From CALRGE01 sp964360635 (GTDB lineage: Bacteria; Patescibacteriota; Gracilibacteria; UBA1369; 2-02-FULL-48-14), in assembly GCA_964360635.1 (NCBI GenBank), contig CAYHXO010000001.1, forward strand, positions 70,454 through 134,453: 64,000 bases of DNA, given 5' to 3'. A model generated the notes under the pieces. That model was not told where the DNA came from and searched no databases. It worked only from the letters and a program-made list of their open reading frames with translations. Every line of letters starts with the position of its first letter. The stretch's first letter is position 1. The position numbers and the translations under genes were made by a program. Shown in pieces: positions 33,188-41,804 of the stretch.

Positions 33188-33215
33188 TTGACAAATTTCC
33201 ATTTGGGCGTATAGA
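33188..33215 (+). promoter_or_regulatory. Promoter of the Nudix-swivel pair
   Basis: Consensus TTGACA, a 16-bp spacer and TATAGA. The -10 overlaps an ATG at 33215 and ends eight bases before the ATG at 33224, which favours 33224 as a leaderless start. Confidence 0.7.
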
Positions 33216-33223
33216 TGCGCTAT

Positions 33224-34285
33224 ATGGAACTTGTCGGTGAAACACATTCATTTGGGGATTGGAAAAAAGACCCTCGTTTTAAAGAAGGTGACGATATTAT
33301 CTATAGAGCTTATGCTGAGATACACGGAAGGGATTCCGATATTTCTAAACGCGCGTACGAAAAAAGTCTCGCCAAAGAAAATACTTTAGTTCGAGTGATT
33401 AGTGATTTGAACGAAAGAATTCAAGCTATTTGGTATATCCGCCATGCTGGTGATTATTTAAAATACAGGAGCGGGGCTCCTAGAAAAGGTGACTTGGATG
33501 GTGAAGAAAGAATTGCAATTTATTCAAAAGTTTTAGAAATGGTCCCGGAATTAGATTTGCCCATGGTTGTGGAGCCGGACATGAGACATGGCGCCGTTTC
33601 CAAGACTTTTGATCTTCTGGGATTGAGCACTGTTTGGTGCGGAGAAGAACTGCGAAGAGTTATGGGTGAAGACTATGAAAGAACACATAAGTTTACCGAA
33701 AATAATAAATACGGGCAGGCCAAATTTAAAGTTACAAATGCAATCGGGCGTGAATTAGACAGACGAGCCTACGTTTCTTACCCGGAGAGAATGGTTAAAG
33801 GAAAAACCATCGTCAGAGTTATGGGGGTTTATTCTGGTTTTCAAATTGATGATGCCGGCAATCTGACTCGGGATACATATTCCCCAATGCTGAGAAAAGA
33901 CCCTTCGACTTCACAAACAAAGCAGGGGAATCTTCATGAGTATCCCGGTGGAAATGTTGATCCGGACGAGGAAAAATTAGCGGCCGCCGAACGTGAATTT
34001 AAAGAAGAAACCGGAATTGATATAAGTACGACCAAGTTAAGTCACGTAGGTAAATTTAAATATCAATTTTGGCATCCAGCTAAAGGTGGGCAAGTACTAC
34101 AGCCCGAGACTGATGTTTATAGAGCAGATTTTGGAAGCGGAAAAGCCGGCGAGTGGCCTAAAATAGTTGTTGTTGAGGGTTCTGAAGACAGACACTCATC
34201 CGGAGAATGGTTGAGTGACAAAGCCATTCGATCTGGGGAAGTTGAGCTGACTCGCGCGAGCAATTTAATGAGATTAAAGTTTTAA
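33224..34285 (+). CDS. Nudix hydrolase with a large unknown N-terminal domain
   Basis: 353 aa from ATG 33224. The C-terminal third carries a complete Nudix box, GNVDPDEEKLAAAEREFKEETGI (matching Gx5Ex7REUxEExGU in two parts), for hydrolysis of a nucleoside diphosphate linked to another group. The N-terminal 230 residues (WYIRHAGDYLKYR, VVEPDMRHGAVSKTFDLLG, FTENNKYGQAKFKV) match nothing I know. Only three bases separate it from the next gene, so the two are one operon. Confidence 0.8.
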   Translation: MELVGETHSFGDWKKDPRFKEGDDIIYRAYAEIHGRDSDISKRAYEKSLAKENTLVRVISDLNERIQAIWYIRHAGDYLKYRSGAPRKGDLDGEERIAIYSKVLEMVPELDLPMVVEPDMRHGAVSKTFDLLGLSTVWCGEELRRVMGEDYERTHKFTENNKYGQAKFKVTNAIGRELDRRAYVSYPERMVKGKTIVRVMGVYSGFQIDDAGNLTRDTYSPMLRKDPSTSQTKQGNLHEYPGGNVDPDEEKLAAAEREFKEETGIDISTTKLSHVGKFKYQFWHPAKGGQVLQPETDVYRADFGSGKAGEWPKIVVVEGSEDRHSSGEWLSDKAIRSGEVELTRASNLMRLKF

Positions 34286-34288
34286 ATT

Positions 34289-36088
34289 ATGGATGTTTTG
34301 GTTCAAAATTCGCTTAGGGATAAGTTGGCGGCTGTGGCTGCAAGTATTGTTGTTGAGAATGGTGCTGTTATGAATTCTGATGAAGCTGCAAAAAGCTTCG
34401 TTGAGGCTCTTAATGGCGCACAGTTTTATGTGGAAGATGCTGATTGGATTGAAAAGGAGTTTGAGTTTGCCGGCCATGCCTTCATTAATAAATGCGCACG
34501 GCTTTTGAGAGATCTTGAGGATGAGGAAGCTCCAGTAAGTGCTGGCTATTTTCTATCATGCGCCGCCTCAAACATAGCCACGAAACCAATAGATAAATTA
34601 ATGGAGCTTGCATCTACTGTTAATTCGCAAATGCCGGTGGAAGAGAAACTTATGGTGGCTAAAACTCTCGAGGAGGGCTTAATAAACTTGGCTGGGCAGG
34701 GTAATTTGCGCCTTAGAGATAAGCAGTTGAGACCTGAAGATATAGCAAATTTAAGCGCTGGTGTTTCTTTCAGCTTTGAAAGTGACGGGACTGAAATTTC
34801 AGGAGGATATGAAAGAATTATTGATGCAATACGTGCTATCCAAAAAGAATATGCAATTCTTCATGCATCAGGAAATTTAGACCGTGAAAGGCTACAGGCC
34901 GACAGGCTTAAGTTTGGTGCAAAAGGTGCAAACTTGATTGTTGTGAAAAATTTACTTGAAAAACTCCGTAATGCCGAAATTGATAGTCGCTTTCAATACA
35001 TAGAGATACCTGAGTTTAATCTGATTGGAGTAGAGCTGTATAAAAAATGGCTTCGTGGAGAGGATATTAGAGATGAGCTAAAAAAATTCTATACCGGCGG
35101 AGCTTTAATGATTCGTAGTTCTGCTGTATATTCTGAAGATGGTGATGAAATAACTGGGGCCGGTGTATACCAAAGCGTAGCACTTGAAGGCGATTCTACT
35201 TTTGAGGATTTTGTGGGGGGGGTTACAGAGGTTTATGAAAGCTGTAATTCTGAAAGTGCTCTTGATTACAGAAAGGCGAATGGGGTTGCTGAAGAATTGA
35301 TGGGGTTAGCAATTCAAAATAGAATTGAATATCCAAATTTAGGCTATGTTAATTCCACCCGGCCAGGAACTGATGATTTGGCGCTTGTAGGCTTTGAAGG
35401 AAGCCGAAAACCACCACTTATTGTTTATTCTTCAAAAATTGATAGGCTGGTTTTCAGCACCGATTTTTGTGATTTTGAGGAGCTTGCTCTTACGGCATAT
35501 ATACAGCCGGATATTTACAATTACATGGATGGCACATTTGAAATTAACCAAGCTTTGTTTATTTCACGAATACTTGAAAAGTATTATGGCCAGCCGGTTC
35601 AAATCGAATTTGCCAGTGTGTATGGACATGGTTCTCCGCTTTATTTTCTTCAATGCCGACCACTGCCAGCAAAAATGTTTAATCGCCCAAAAGTAGAATT
35701 TCCTTCTGATAAGCCGCATTTTTATGAGTGTCAATCTGAGGGGGTTTGTGATTTGGAATTGGATCTACTTAAAGAGCATGAGAGGAATGATGATCGTGAT
35801 GGGATGGTAATTTTTAATTCCAGTCACTATGGCTCGATGAGGACAGGTGAAATACTTAGATCATTTCCGAAAAATGGTGTAGTTATCGTATTAAGTCGGT
35901 CTGAACTTGGACATGGTCACATTGAAACCTTGGCTGTAGGAAAAGGCCTAACTCTTTTATTCGGCACTGATTTTAATGAGGAAAGTATTATGGCTACGAC
36001 AAAAATGCGAGCGACGGCCTCCTCAGGCTCAGATAAAAAATTCCGTGTTGTTTCGGACGGAAGAAAGGCGAGGGTGTATGAAGTGTAA
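34289..36088 (+). CDS. PEP-synthase-like ATP-grasp/phosphohistidine protein
   Basis: 599 aa. The centre resembles the PPDK/PpsA/rifampicin-phosphotransferase ATP-binding domain: KFGAKGANL, then ALMIRSSAVYSEDG and GAGVYQSV, ending in GSPLYFLQCRPL. The last 90 residues resemble the swivelling phosphohistidine domain, with SELGHGHIETLAVGKGLTLLFG in place of the usual TSHAAI phosphohistidine motif. The PEP/pyruvate barrel is missing, so it cannot be a full PEP synthase. It may phosphorylate a small molecule or protein, with the Nudix partner. Function is inferred only to this level. Confidence 0.7.
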   Translation: MDVLVQNSLRDKLAAVAASIVVENGAVMNSDEAAKSFVEALNGAQFYVEDADWIEKEFEFAGHAFINKCARLLRDLEDEEAPVSAGYFLSCAASNIATKPIDKLMELASTVNSQMPVEEKLMVAKTLEEGLINLAGQGNLRLRDKQLRPEDIANLSAGVSFSFESDGTEISGGYERIIDAIRAIQKEYAILHASGNLDRERLQADRLKFGAKGANLIVVKNLLEKLRNAEIDSRFQYIEIPEFNLIGVELYKKWLRGEDIRDELKKFYTGGALMIRSSAVYSEDGDEITGAGVYQSVALEGDSTFEDFVGGVTEVYESCNSESALDYRKANGVAEELMGLAIQNRIEYPNLGYVNSTRPGTDDLALVGFEGSRKPPLIVYSSKIDRLVFSTDFCDFEELALTAYIQPDIYNYMDGTFEINQALFISRILEKYYGQPVQIEFASVYGHGSPLYFLQCRPLPAKMFNRPKVEFPSDKPHFYECQSEGVCDLELDLLKEHERNDDRDGMVIFNSSHYGSMRTGEILRSFPKNGVVIVLSRSELGHGHIETLAVGKGLTLLFGTDFNEESIMATTKMRATASSGSDKKFRVVSDGRKARVYEV

Positions 36089-36260
36089 AAGACGAAGCAA
36101 TACCTGAAATGAACTTCGGTGGCTTTGTTAATTTTACAGATTAAAACAAGCATTCTTTCTCCAAATTTACTCCAAGTTCTTCTCCAAGTCTGAGAAGCTC
36201 GTGCCGTGCGCGTAACAGGGAAAAGCCAAACAGCCAAACAAGCTCGACTTCGTCGAGTGA

Positions 36261-36337
36261 TGGCGGGATGAAAGGGGCTCGAACCCTCGACCTCTGCCGT
36301 GACAGGGCAGCGCTCTAACCAACTGAGCTATCACCCC
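36261..36337 (-). tRNA. tRNA-Asp (GTC)
   Basis: A full cloverleaf on the minus strand with acceptor GGGGTGA/TCATCCC, discriminator G and encoded CCA, D-arm AGCTCAGTTGGTTAGAGC, anticodon stem CTGCC/GGCAG around CTGTCAC (anticodon GTC) and T-arm GAGGGTTCGAGCCCC. A hairpin CTCGAC-GAA-GTCGAG (36243-36257) after it may act as terminator. Confidence 0.97.
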
Positions 36338-36474
36338 ACTGGAAGGGGCCCAAGTTGGGAACATTATATGCGTTCCAATTGAGGCCCCATGTGAAAGCGG
36401 TCGAACTGTATCAAACCGCTATTTTAATTGCAATGTTTTTTATTTTCGGGCTTCGTGCTACTATCTGCCGGACT

Positions 36475-37596
36475 ATGCGAATCGGAATCGACGCCAGAAT
36501 GTACAGTAGTGAATTTACCGGAATCGGTAGATATGTTTATGAATTGATTGAAAATATTCAAGCTGTGGACGATAAAAATGAATATGTGATTTTTATGAAT
36601 CCTGAGGAATTCGCGAAATTCGAGCCAAAATCGAAAAGAGTTTCTAAAGTAATGGTTCGGGCTCATCATTATTCTTTTGGTGAACAGGTTTCTTTTTTGC
36701 GGATTTTGAAAAAAGCTAAACTTGATTTGATGCATTTTACGCACTTTAACGTGCCGATTTTTTATCGTCGTCCAAGTGTTGTTACAATTCATGATCTCAC
36801 ACTTTCTTTCTATCCTGGGAAGAAAATGAATTCAGCGATTCATAGGTTTGCATATAATTTGGTTTTGAAAAATGCCGTTCGTCATGCGAAAAAAGTGATT
36901 GCGGTTTCTGAAAATACAAAAGTGGATTTGATTGAGCTACTTCATGTCTCTCCAGGGAAGATCGAGGTTGTGTATGAAGGAGTTAGCGACAAATTTACGC
37001 CAAAAAAAGATGTGGAATTTAATGCGGAAGTTTTAAAGAAATATGGAATCGGAAAGGCATTTTTATTGTATACCGGGGTTTGGCGGGGTCACAAAAATTT
37101 GGTGAATTTGATTAAGTCTTTTGCAATTTTAACAGGTGGCGATTCTGCAGTTGATGCGCAATTGGTTATAACTGGAAATGAAGATCCTTATTATCCGGAG
37201 GTCAAACGAACTGTGAAAGAATTGGGTGTTGAACATGCTGTTATTTTTCCGGGAATGGTTAGTGAGCCAGAACTAATTTCTTTATATCAGAGCGCGAAGT
37301 TGTATGTTTTTCCATCTTTATATGAAGGGTTTGGCTTGCCGCCGCTTGAAGCAATGCGATGCGGAACTCCGGTTGTGGCTTCAAAAACCGCCTGCATTCC
37401 TGAGGTTTGCGGGGAAGATAATGCTTTATATTTCGATCCATATGACCCAACTGAAATGGCGGATGTGATCCAGAGAGTTTGGGTAGATGAAAGTTTACAG
37501 AAGGACTTGCACGAACATGGGCTGAAGCACAGTTTAAAGTTTTCTTGGGAGAAAATGGCTAGCAAAACTTTAGAAATTTACGAAAGTTGCGTATGA
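36475..37596 (+). CDS. GT4 family glycosyltransferase
   Basis: 373 aa from ATG 36475 (MRIGIDARMYSSEFTGIGRYVYEL, the classic GT4 opening). An upstream in-frame ATG at 36355 would add 40 residues that cover a non-coding stretch by the tRNA. The donor-binding part has FLLYTGVWRGHKNL, ALIS-like GMVSEPELISLYQSAKL, then FPSLYEGFGLPPLEAMRCGTPVVAS with the E-x7-E motif. It transfers a sugar from a nucleotide sugar, probably for a surface glycan. The stop overlaps the next ATG. Confidence 0.92.
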   Translation: MRIGIDARMYSSEFTGIGRYVYELIENIQAVDDKNEYVIFMNPEEFAKFEPKSKRVSKVMVRAHHYSFGEQVSFLRILKKAKLDLMHFTHFNVPIFYRRPSVVTIHDLTLSFYPGKKMNSAIHRFAYNLVLKNAVRHAKKVIAVSENTKVDLIELLHVSPGKIEVVYEGVSDKFTPKKDVEFNAEVLKKYGIGKAFLLYTGVWRGHKNLVNLIKSFAILTGGDSAVDAQLVITGNEDPYYPEVKRTVKELGVEHAVIFPGMVSEPELISLYQSAKLYVFPSLYEGFGLPPLEAMRCGTPVVASKTACIPEVCGEDNALYFDPYDPTEMADVIQRVWVDESLQKDLHEHGLKHSLKFSWEKMASKTLEIYESCV

Positions 37597-37889
37597 GTGA
37601 TTTTATCGATTTTAAAACTTTGATTCCTCGTGCGCTTGAGAAATTCCGTCTTGGGCGTGAGGCTCGCGCTTCTCTTGTTTGCGAACGATTTCGAATTATT
37701 GCTCCTGTGATTATTGGCCAAGGTTGTGAAGAACTGATTCACCCTAAGTTTGTAAAAAATGGTGTGCTATATATATCTGTGCCGAGTAGCATTTGGGCTC
37801 AGAAGGTTTTTGTTAAGCGTCACATGTTGATGGAAGAACTAAATCGAGAAAAGGAAATTGTGAAGGATTTGAAGGTTTTGGTGGAGTAG
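37593..37889 (+). CDS. DUF721/DciA-like protein
   Basis: 98 aa. The pattern LIPRALEKFRLGREARASLVCERF then IAPVIIG, LYISVPSSIWAQKVFVKRHMLMEELN fits the DUF721 (DciA) family, whose members help load the replicative helicase in bacteria without DnaC. ATG at 37593 overlaps the stop of the GT4 gene (ATGA). Confidence 0.75.
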   Translation: MSDFIDFKTLIPRALEKFRLGREARASLVCERFRIIAPVIIGQGCEELIHPKFVKNGVLYISVPSSIWAQKVFVKRHMLMEELNREKEIVKDLKVLVE

Positions 37890-37902
37890 TAGATAAATCT
37901 TC

Positions 37903-37930
37903 TTGACAAATTTTAAATCAACACTAGAAT
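37903..37930 (+). promoter_or_regulatory. Promoter of the rpsP operon
   Basis: Consensus TTGACA, a 16-bp spacer and TAGAAT, 30 bases before the GTG of rpsP. Confidence 0.7.
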
Positions 37931-37960
37931 CAGAGGGCAAATTTCTTAACTTACTTATTT

Positions 37961-38320
37961 GTGCTCGTATTAAGACTTAGTAGAACAGGAAAACGCAATC
38001 AGCCTGCTTACAGAATGGTGGTTGCAGAACATTCCTCACCGATTCAGAGTAAGTTTGTGGATATTGTTGGATATTACAATCCTGCAGAAAAGAATAAAAT
38101 TGACTTCAAGATGGATAGAATTGAGCACTGGATAAAGATGGGTGCGAAGCCTTCTCAGAGCTTAGCTTCACTTTTGAAGAAGAATTCAGTTCCAAATATG
38201 GATAAGTTTATTGCTCCTCGAACACAGAAGCGAAAGAAAAAGAATGCGCCTGATGAAGTAGCTGCTGCACCTGTAGCTGAGGCTCCAGTAGAGGCGGTTG
38301 CAGAGACACCTGCGGCATAA
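37961..38320 (+). CDS. rpsP: 30S ribosomal protein S16
   Basis: 119 aa with a GTG start. LVLRLSRTGKRNQPAYRMVVAE, DIVGYYNPAEK and IEHWIKMGAKPSQSLASLLKK are the S16 core. An Ala/Pro/Glu tail of about 35 residues extends past the usual end (AAAPVAEAPVEAVAETPAA). It is first in an operon with khpA, a common bacterial pairing. Confidence 0.96.
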   Translation: MLVLRLSRTGKRNQPAYRMVVAEHSSPIQSKFVDIVGYYNPAEKNKIDFKMDRIEHWIKMGAKPSQSLASLLKKNSVPNMDKFIAPRTQKRKKKNAPDEVAAAPVAEAPVEAVAETPAA

Positions 38321-38335
38321 TTTAATCTCACCTTT

Positions 38336-38596
38336 ATGACAGATCGAGGTAAAGAATTTATTGATTACGTTGTTAGAGCTATAGTTCAATTTCCTGATGA
38401 GGTTGAAGTTACACAAACAACAGACAATCTTGGTGTTTTGATTACTTTGAAGGTTAATAAAGACGATATGGGAAAGATTATTGGCAAGAGTGGACAAACT
38501 GCAAAGTCGTTGCGAATTTTGCTAAGAATGATGGGCGCGAAGACAAATGAAAGATTTAATTTAAAAATCATTGAGCCGAGCGGGGAAGAAGTGTAG
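38336..38596 (+). CDS. khpA: KH-domain RNA-binding protein
   Basis: 86 aa with a single KH domain. GKIIGKSGQTAKSLRILLR is the RNA-binding GxxG helix. KhpA binds many small and messenger RNAs, often with KhpB, and always follows rpsP in many Gram-positive genomes, as here 15 bases after it. Confidence 0.9.
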   Translation: MTDRGKEFIDYVVRAIVQFPDEVEVTQTTDNLGVLITLKVNKDDMGKIIGKSGQTAKSLRILLRMMGAKTNERFNLKIIEPSGEEV

Positions 38597-38605
38597 TGTG
38601 TGCAC

Positions 38606-38998
38606 ATGGGCTTAATTACACTGTTAGTTAGAAACGGATCGATTCTGGATGTTGCGCAAAATTATAACGCTCTTGAGGTTATGAACCGTGCAATCGCATA
38701 TGCGATTATCATCGCGGGTTTTCTTTCTGTAGTTTTTATTTTCTTTGGAGGGATTTCATTTATTTTGTCTGGTGGGGATGAAGGGAAAATTAAACAGGCT
38801 GTTTCAACAATTCGATATGCGATTATTGGGTTGATTGTGACTTTGTTGTCAGTTGTGATTGTTGGATTTGTTGGGAAGGCGCTTGGTTTGAATATAGTTA
38901 AGTATATTAACTTGGGTGAGATTTTTGACCTGATCAGCGAAATAACTCAGCAGAATACTTCTTCTAGTTCATCTAATGGTACTGAATCTTTAGATTAA
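38606..38998 (+). CDS. Two-helix membrane protein, TrbC/VirB2-like pilin family
   Basis: 130 aa from ATG 38606 (GTG 38600 is possible). Two membrane helices (AIAYAIIIAGFLSVVFIFFGGISFIL and YAIIGLIVTLLSVVIVGFV) flank a short charged loop GGDEGKIKQAVSTIR, the plan of the VirB2/TrbC-like proteins abundant in CPR. The C-terminal tail is Ser-rich. A pilus or secretion role is inferred from resemblance. It overlaps the convergent gene by nine bases. Confidence 0.65.
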   Translation: MGLITLLVRNGSILDVAQNYNALEVMNRAIAYAIIIAGFLSVVFIFFGGISFILSGGDEGKIKQAVSTIRYAIIGLIVTLLSVVIVGFVGKALGLNIVKYINLGEIFDLISEITQQNTSSSSSNGTESLD

Positions 38999-39427
38999 AG
39001 CTTTTCCGTGAGACTTGAGATTGCTCCAGTCGTGACTGAAGTTGAAGTTTTCGATTGCGCGAACCATTGAGCCATAAATATACCAAGACTCAAGTTTTGG
39101 GAATAAAAAGGCGTTACCTCTTTCATTTACCGGATCGTAGTTTGCAGCTTTCTTGTGTAGACCCTCGAGCATTACCGGAATAATTCCAGCCTTCATTGTA
39201 TGTTGAAAATCGCCGGGTAAGTTTTTTGAAAGATAAACCCAAATATCGGCTTCTTCTAGCGCTTCTTCTAGAGAAAAAACGTGTGGGAGCTGGCTAAAGC
39301 CAGTGCCCATAACTCGAATTTTTGCGTCTAGAGTATCTAGAGCGCCTTCCATTTCAGAGAGAAGTTTTGGGTCCGCATTTCTGAGGTCCAATAATATGCG
39401 AGGAATTCTGATGTTTATTTTTGCCAT
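38990..39427 (-). CDS. Small protein resembling a GT-B C-terminal half
   Basis: 145 aa. The order of elements (KIRVMGTGFSQLPHVFSLEEALEEADIWVYLSKN then MKAGIIPVMLEGLHKKA and PKLESWYIYGSMVRAIENF) is like the donor-binding half of GT4 enzymes (a region where a surveyed site is listed, then a selected unit, then a final helix), but the catalytic glutamates are absent. It could be a degenerate glycosyltransferase or a different Rossmann protein. Confidence 0.55.
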   Translation of the reverse strand: MAKINIRIPRILLDLRNADPKLLSEMEGALDTLDAKIRVMGTGFSQLPHVFSLEEALEEADIWVYLSKNLPGDFQHTMKAGIIPVMLEGLHKKAANYDPVNERGNAFLFPKLESWYIYGSMVRAIENFNFSHDWSNLKSHGKALI

Positions 39428-39475
39428 ACAAATATTTATCTGATAATTTTATCATAAAACCAAGCAATTGAAAAG

Positions 39476-40387
39476 ATGAAAAAGTTTGTAATTATAGATG
39501 GGAACGCAATTGTACACAGAAGTTTTCATGCAGTTCCTAAAACTCTGCGCGCTCCTGACGGCACTCTCACAAATGCAGTTTTTGGCTTCACGTCGATCTT
39601 ATTTGGTATTTTGGAAAACGAAAAACCGGATTTTTTGGCGGTAGCTTGGGATATGAAAGGGCCAACCTTCAGGCATCTTGAATTTAAGGAATATAAGGGA
39701 ACTCGTGCGAAGACCGACGATTCGCTGATTGCGCAGTTTCCGTTGGTTTATGGATTGCTTGATTTGATGAGAGTGCCTTGTTTCAAAAAAGCCGGCCTTG
39801 AGGCAGATGATTTCCTCGGCATTGTGGCGGAGGCCCTTCCTAAAGATATAAAGCTGGTGATTGTGACCGGTGATCAAGATGCATTGCAGTTGGTCTCCGA
39901 GAATGTTGAAGTTGTAACTCCGATAAGCGGATATACTAAAGTTAAGCGATATGACCGAGCCGCTGTTTATGAAAAATTGGGTGTGTGGCCGGAACAGGTT
40001 CCTGATTATAAGGGTTTGCGCGGCGATACAAGCGATAATATACCGGGCGTGCGTGGCATTGGTGAAAAAACTGCTGCAAGTTTATTGGCGGATTTTGTGA
40101 GCCTGGAGCGTATATATAGTGAGATTGAGAAGGTGCAACCTGAGCGTATTCGGGAGTTGTTGCGAACGAACGCTGAAAATGCCGTGATGTCGAAGCGAAT
40201 TGCGACTATTTTGAGGACGGATGAGTGCTTCGATTTAAGATTAGCGGAATGCGGAGTTAATGGCTTTGATTTAGCTGCACTAAATGGAGTTTTTGAAAGA
40301 TTTGCATTTCGATCTTTGATCCCACGACTCGAGAAAATTAAAAAAACTTGGGCTAAACCGGTAGATAATCAGACTTGTCTTTTTTAA
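39476..40387 (+). CDS. Stand-alone 5'-3' exonuclease (Pol I N-domain) with clamp-binding tail
   Basis: 303-aa flap nuclease that removes RNA primers. The acidic active site is visible in FVIIDGNAIVHRSFHA, AVAWDMKGPTFRH, GLEADDFLG, VTGDQDALQLV and KGLRGDTSDNIPGVRGIGEKTA (helix-hairpin-helix). The polymerase part of Pol I is not attached. The last residues QTCLF fit the QxxLF-type beta-clamp-binding motif, so it probably docks on DnaN. Confidence 0.93.
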   Translation: MKKFVIIDGNAIVHRSFHAVPKTLRAPDGTLTNAVFGFTSILFGILENEKPDFLAVAWDMKGPTFRHLEFKEYKGTRAKTDDSLIAQFPLVYGLLDLMRVPCFKKAGLEADDFLGIVAEALPKDIKLVIVTGDQDALQLVSENVEVVTPISGYTKVKRYDRAAVYEKLGVWPEQVPDYKGLRGDTSDNIPGVRGIGEKTAASLLADFVSLERIYSEIEKVQPERIRELLRTNAENAVMSKRIATILRTDECFDLRLAECGVNGFDLAALNGVFERFAFRSLIPRLEKIKKTWAKPVDNQTCLF

Positions 40388-40463
40388 TCTTGAAGATATT
40401 TTTTGTTCAGGGTAAGTGTGGGGCCTGAGGAAGCCCGAACACATGAACATAAAATTGAGTCGA

Positions 40464-40486
40464 AAGGCTTAAATAAGCCGTTTTTC
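40464..40486 (+). terminator. Terminator hairpin before ftsA
   Basis: GGCTT and AAGCC pair around a short AT loop and are followed by GTTTTT. It lies in the 160-bp gap between the exonuclease gene and ftsA. I see no other clear element in that gap. Confidence 0.6.
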
Positions 40487-40550
40487 GAATATAAAGGGCT
40501 TGAAGTGTTTTAATTAGTACGATAAAGTCGGAGATACCAATTTAAAAAAT

Positions 40551-41786
40551 ATGTCTAAACAGAGAATAATTGTCGGTCTTGATGCAGGAAATTCAAAAAT
40601 AAGAGTTGTGATTGCGGCTATGCCTGAGAACAGCACTGTTCCAAATGTTATTGGTGTTGGAGTTTCTCCTTCCGGGGGGCTTCGGAAGGGCGCTGTAATT
40701 GACGTAGAGGAAACAGTGGCGAATATTTCTTCTGCTCTTGAAGATGCGGAAAGAATGGCGGGTGAACCGGTTCATAATGTTTTCTTGGGAATCGGTGGCT
40801 CTCATATTTCATCTCAAGATTCGAAAGGTGTGATTGCAATTTCGCACAGTGAAATTATGGAAGACGATGTTGATCGAGTTTTGGATGCCGCACAGGCCGT
40901 AGCAATTCCAAGTAATAGAAGAATTTTGCGAGTTATTCCAAAAACGTTCTCTGTTGATGAGCAGGTTGGAATTAAGTATCCGGTAGGAATGACTGGGATT
41001 CGATTAGAAGTTGCTGCGCATTTGGTGACTGGACTCGTTCCAGCAGTTAAAAATATTGAAAAATGTGTTCACCAGGCCGGAGTAGACATCAACGACATCA
41101 TTCCAAATGGATTAGCGGCCGCTGAAGCCGTGTTGTCCAAGAGACAGAAGGAATTGGGTGTAGTTGTGATTGATGTCGGTAGCGGTGGAACAAGCCTATC
41201 TGTGTTTGAAGATGGAACTGTTTTGCACAGCGCTTCTCTTCCGATCGGAGGTGAAAATGTGACAAACGATATAGCAATTGGGCTGAGAACTTCGATTGAT
41301 ACTGCAGAGAAGATAAAAATTGAATACGGATCTTGTATTCCAGACGACATTCACGACAGAGAGACAATTGATCTGTCTTTGTTCTCAAAAATAGACACTC
41401 AGACAATTTCAAAGAAGCAATTAGCGGAAATTATTCAGGCTAGATATCACGAAATTATGTTGATGGTGAGAGATGAATTAGCAAAAATTCAAAGAGACGG
41501 AATGCTTCCTGCTGGGGCGGTTTTAACAGGTGCAGCCGTGAAAATTCCCGGGATTATTGATTTAGCTAGAGAGACTTTAAATTTACCGGTACAGATTGGA
41601 TTCCCTACAAATCATGAAGGCGTTGTTGACAAAATTGAAGATCCGGCGTATTCAACAGCTATAGGCCTTGTGATTTGGGGTTCAAGATTCCAAAACATGG
41701 GCGGCATGAAACTAGATTTTAAAAATATCGATTTCCAAAAGGTTCCTCAGAAACTCAAGGATTTCTTCCGAGGACTTCTCCCTTAA
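40551..41786 (+). CDS. ftsA: Cell division protein FtsA
   Basis: 411 aa actin-like ATPase that ties FtsZ to the membrane. IIVGLDAGNSKIRVV (phosphate 1), VVVIDVGSGGTSLSVFEDG (phosphate 2), GAVLTGAAVKIPGI (adenosine) and the C-terminal amphipathic membrane helix PQKLKDFFRGLLP are all present. GGAGATA lies about 15 bases before the ATG, one of the few Shine-Dalgarno-like sequences I saw. ftsZ follows after 18 bases. Confidence 0.96.
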   Translation: MSKQRIIVGLDAGNSKIRVVIAAMPENSTVPNVIGVGVSPSGGLRKGAVIDVEETVANISSALEDAERMAGEPVHNVFLGIGGSHISSQDSKGVIAISHSEIMEDDVDRVLDAAQAVAIPSNRRILRVIPKTFSVDEQVGIKYPVGMTGIRLEVAAHLVTGLVPAVKNIEKCVHQAGVDINDIIPNGLAAAEAVLSKRQKELGVVVIDVGSGGTSLSVFEDGTVLHSASLPIGGENVTNDIAIGLRTSIDTAEKIKIEYGSCIPDDIHDRETIDLSLFSKIDTQTISKKQLAEIIQARYHEIMLMVRDELAKIQRDGMLPAGAVLTGAAVKIPGIIDLARETLNLPVQIGFPTNHEGVVDKIEDPAYSTAIGLVIWGSRFQNMGGMKLDFKNIDFQKVPQKLKDFFRGLLP

Positions 41787-41804
41787 TCTATAAACCCCTT
41801 TCTC

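Noticed and set aside
36355..36474. N-terminal extension of the GT4 gene from ATG 36355
   Set aside because: The 40 added residues are unlike the family and cover the region next to the tRNA. The family start MRIGIDARM is at 36475.
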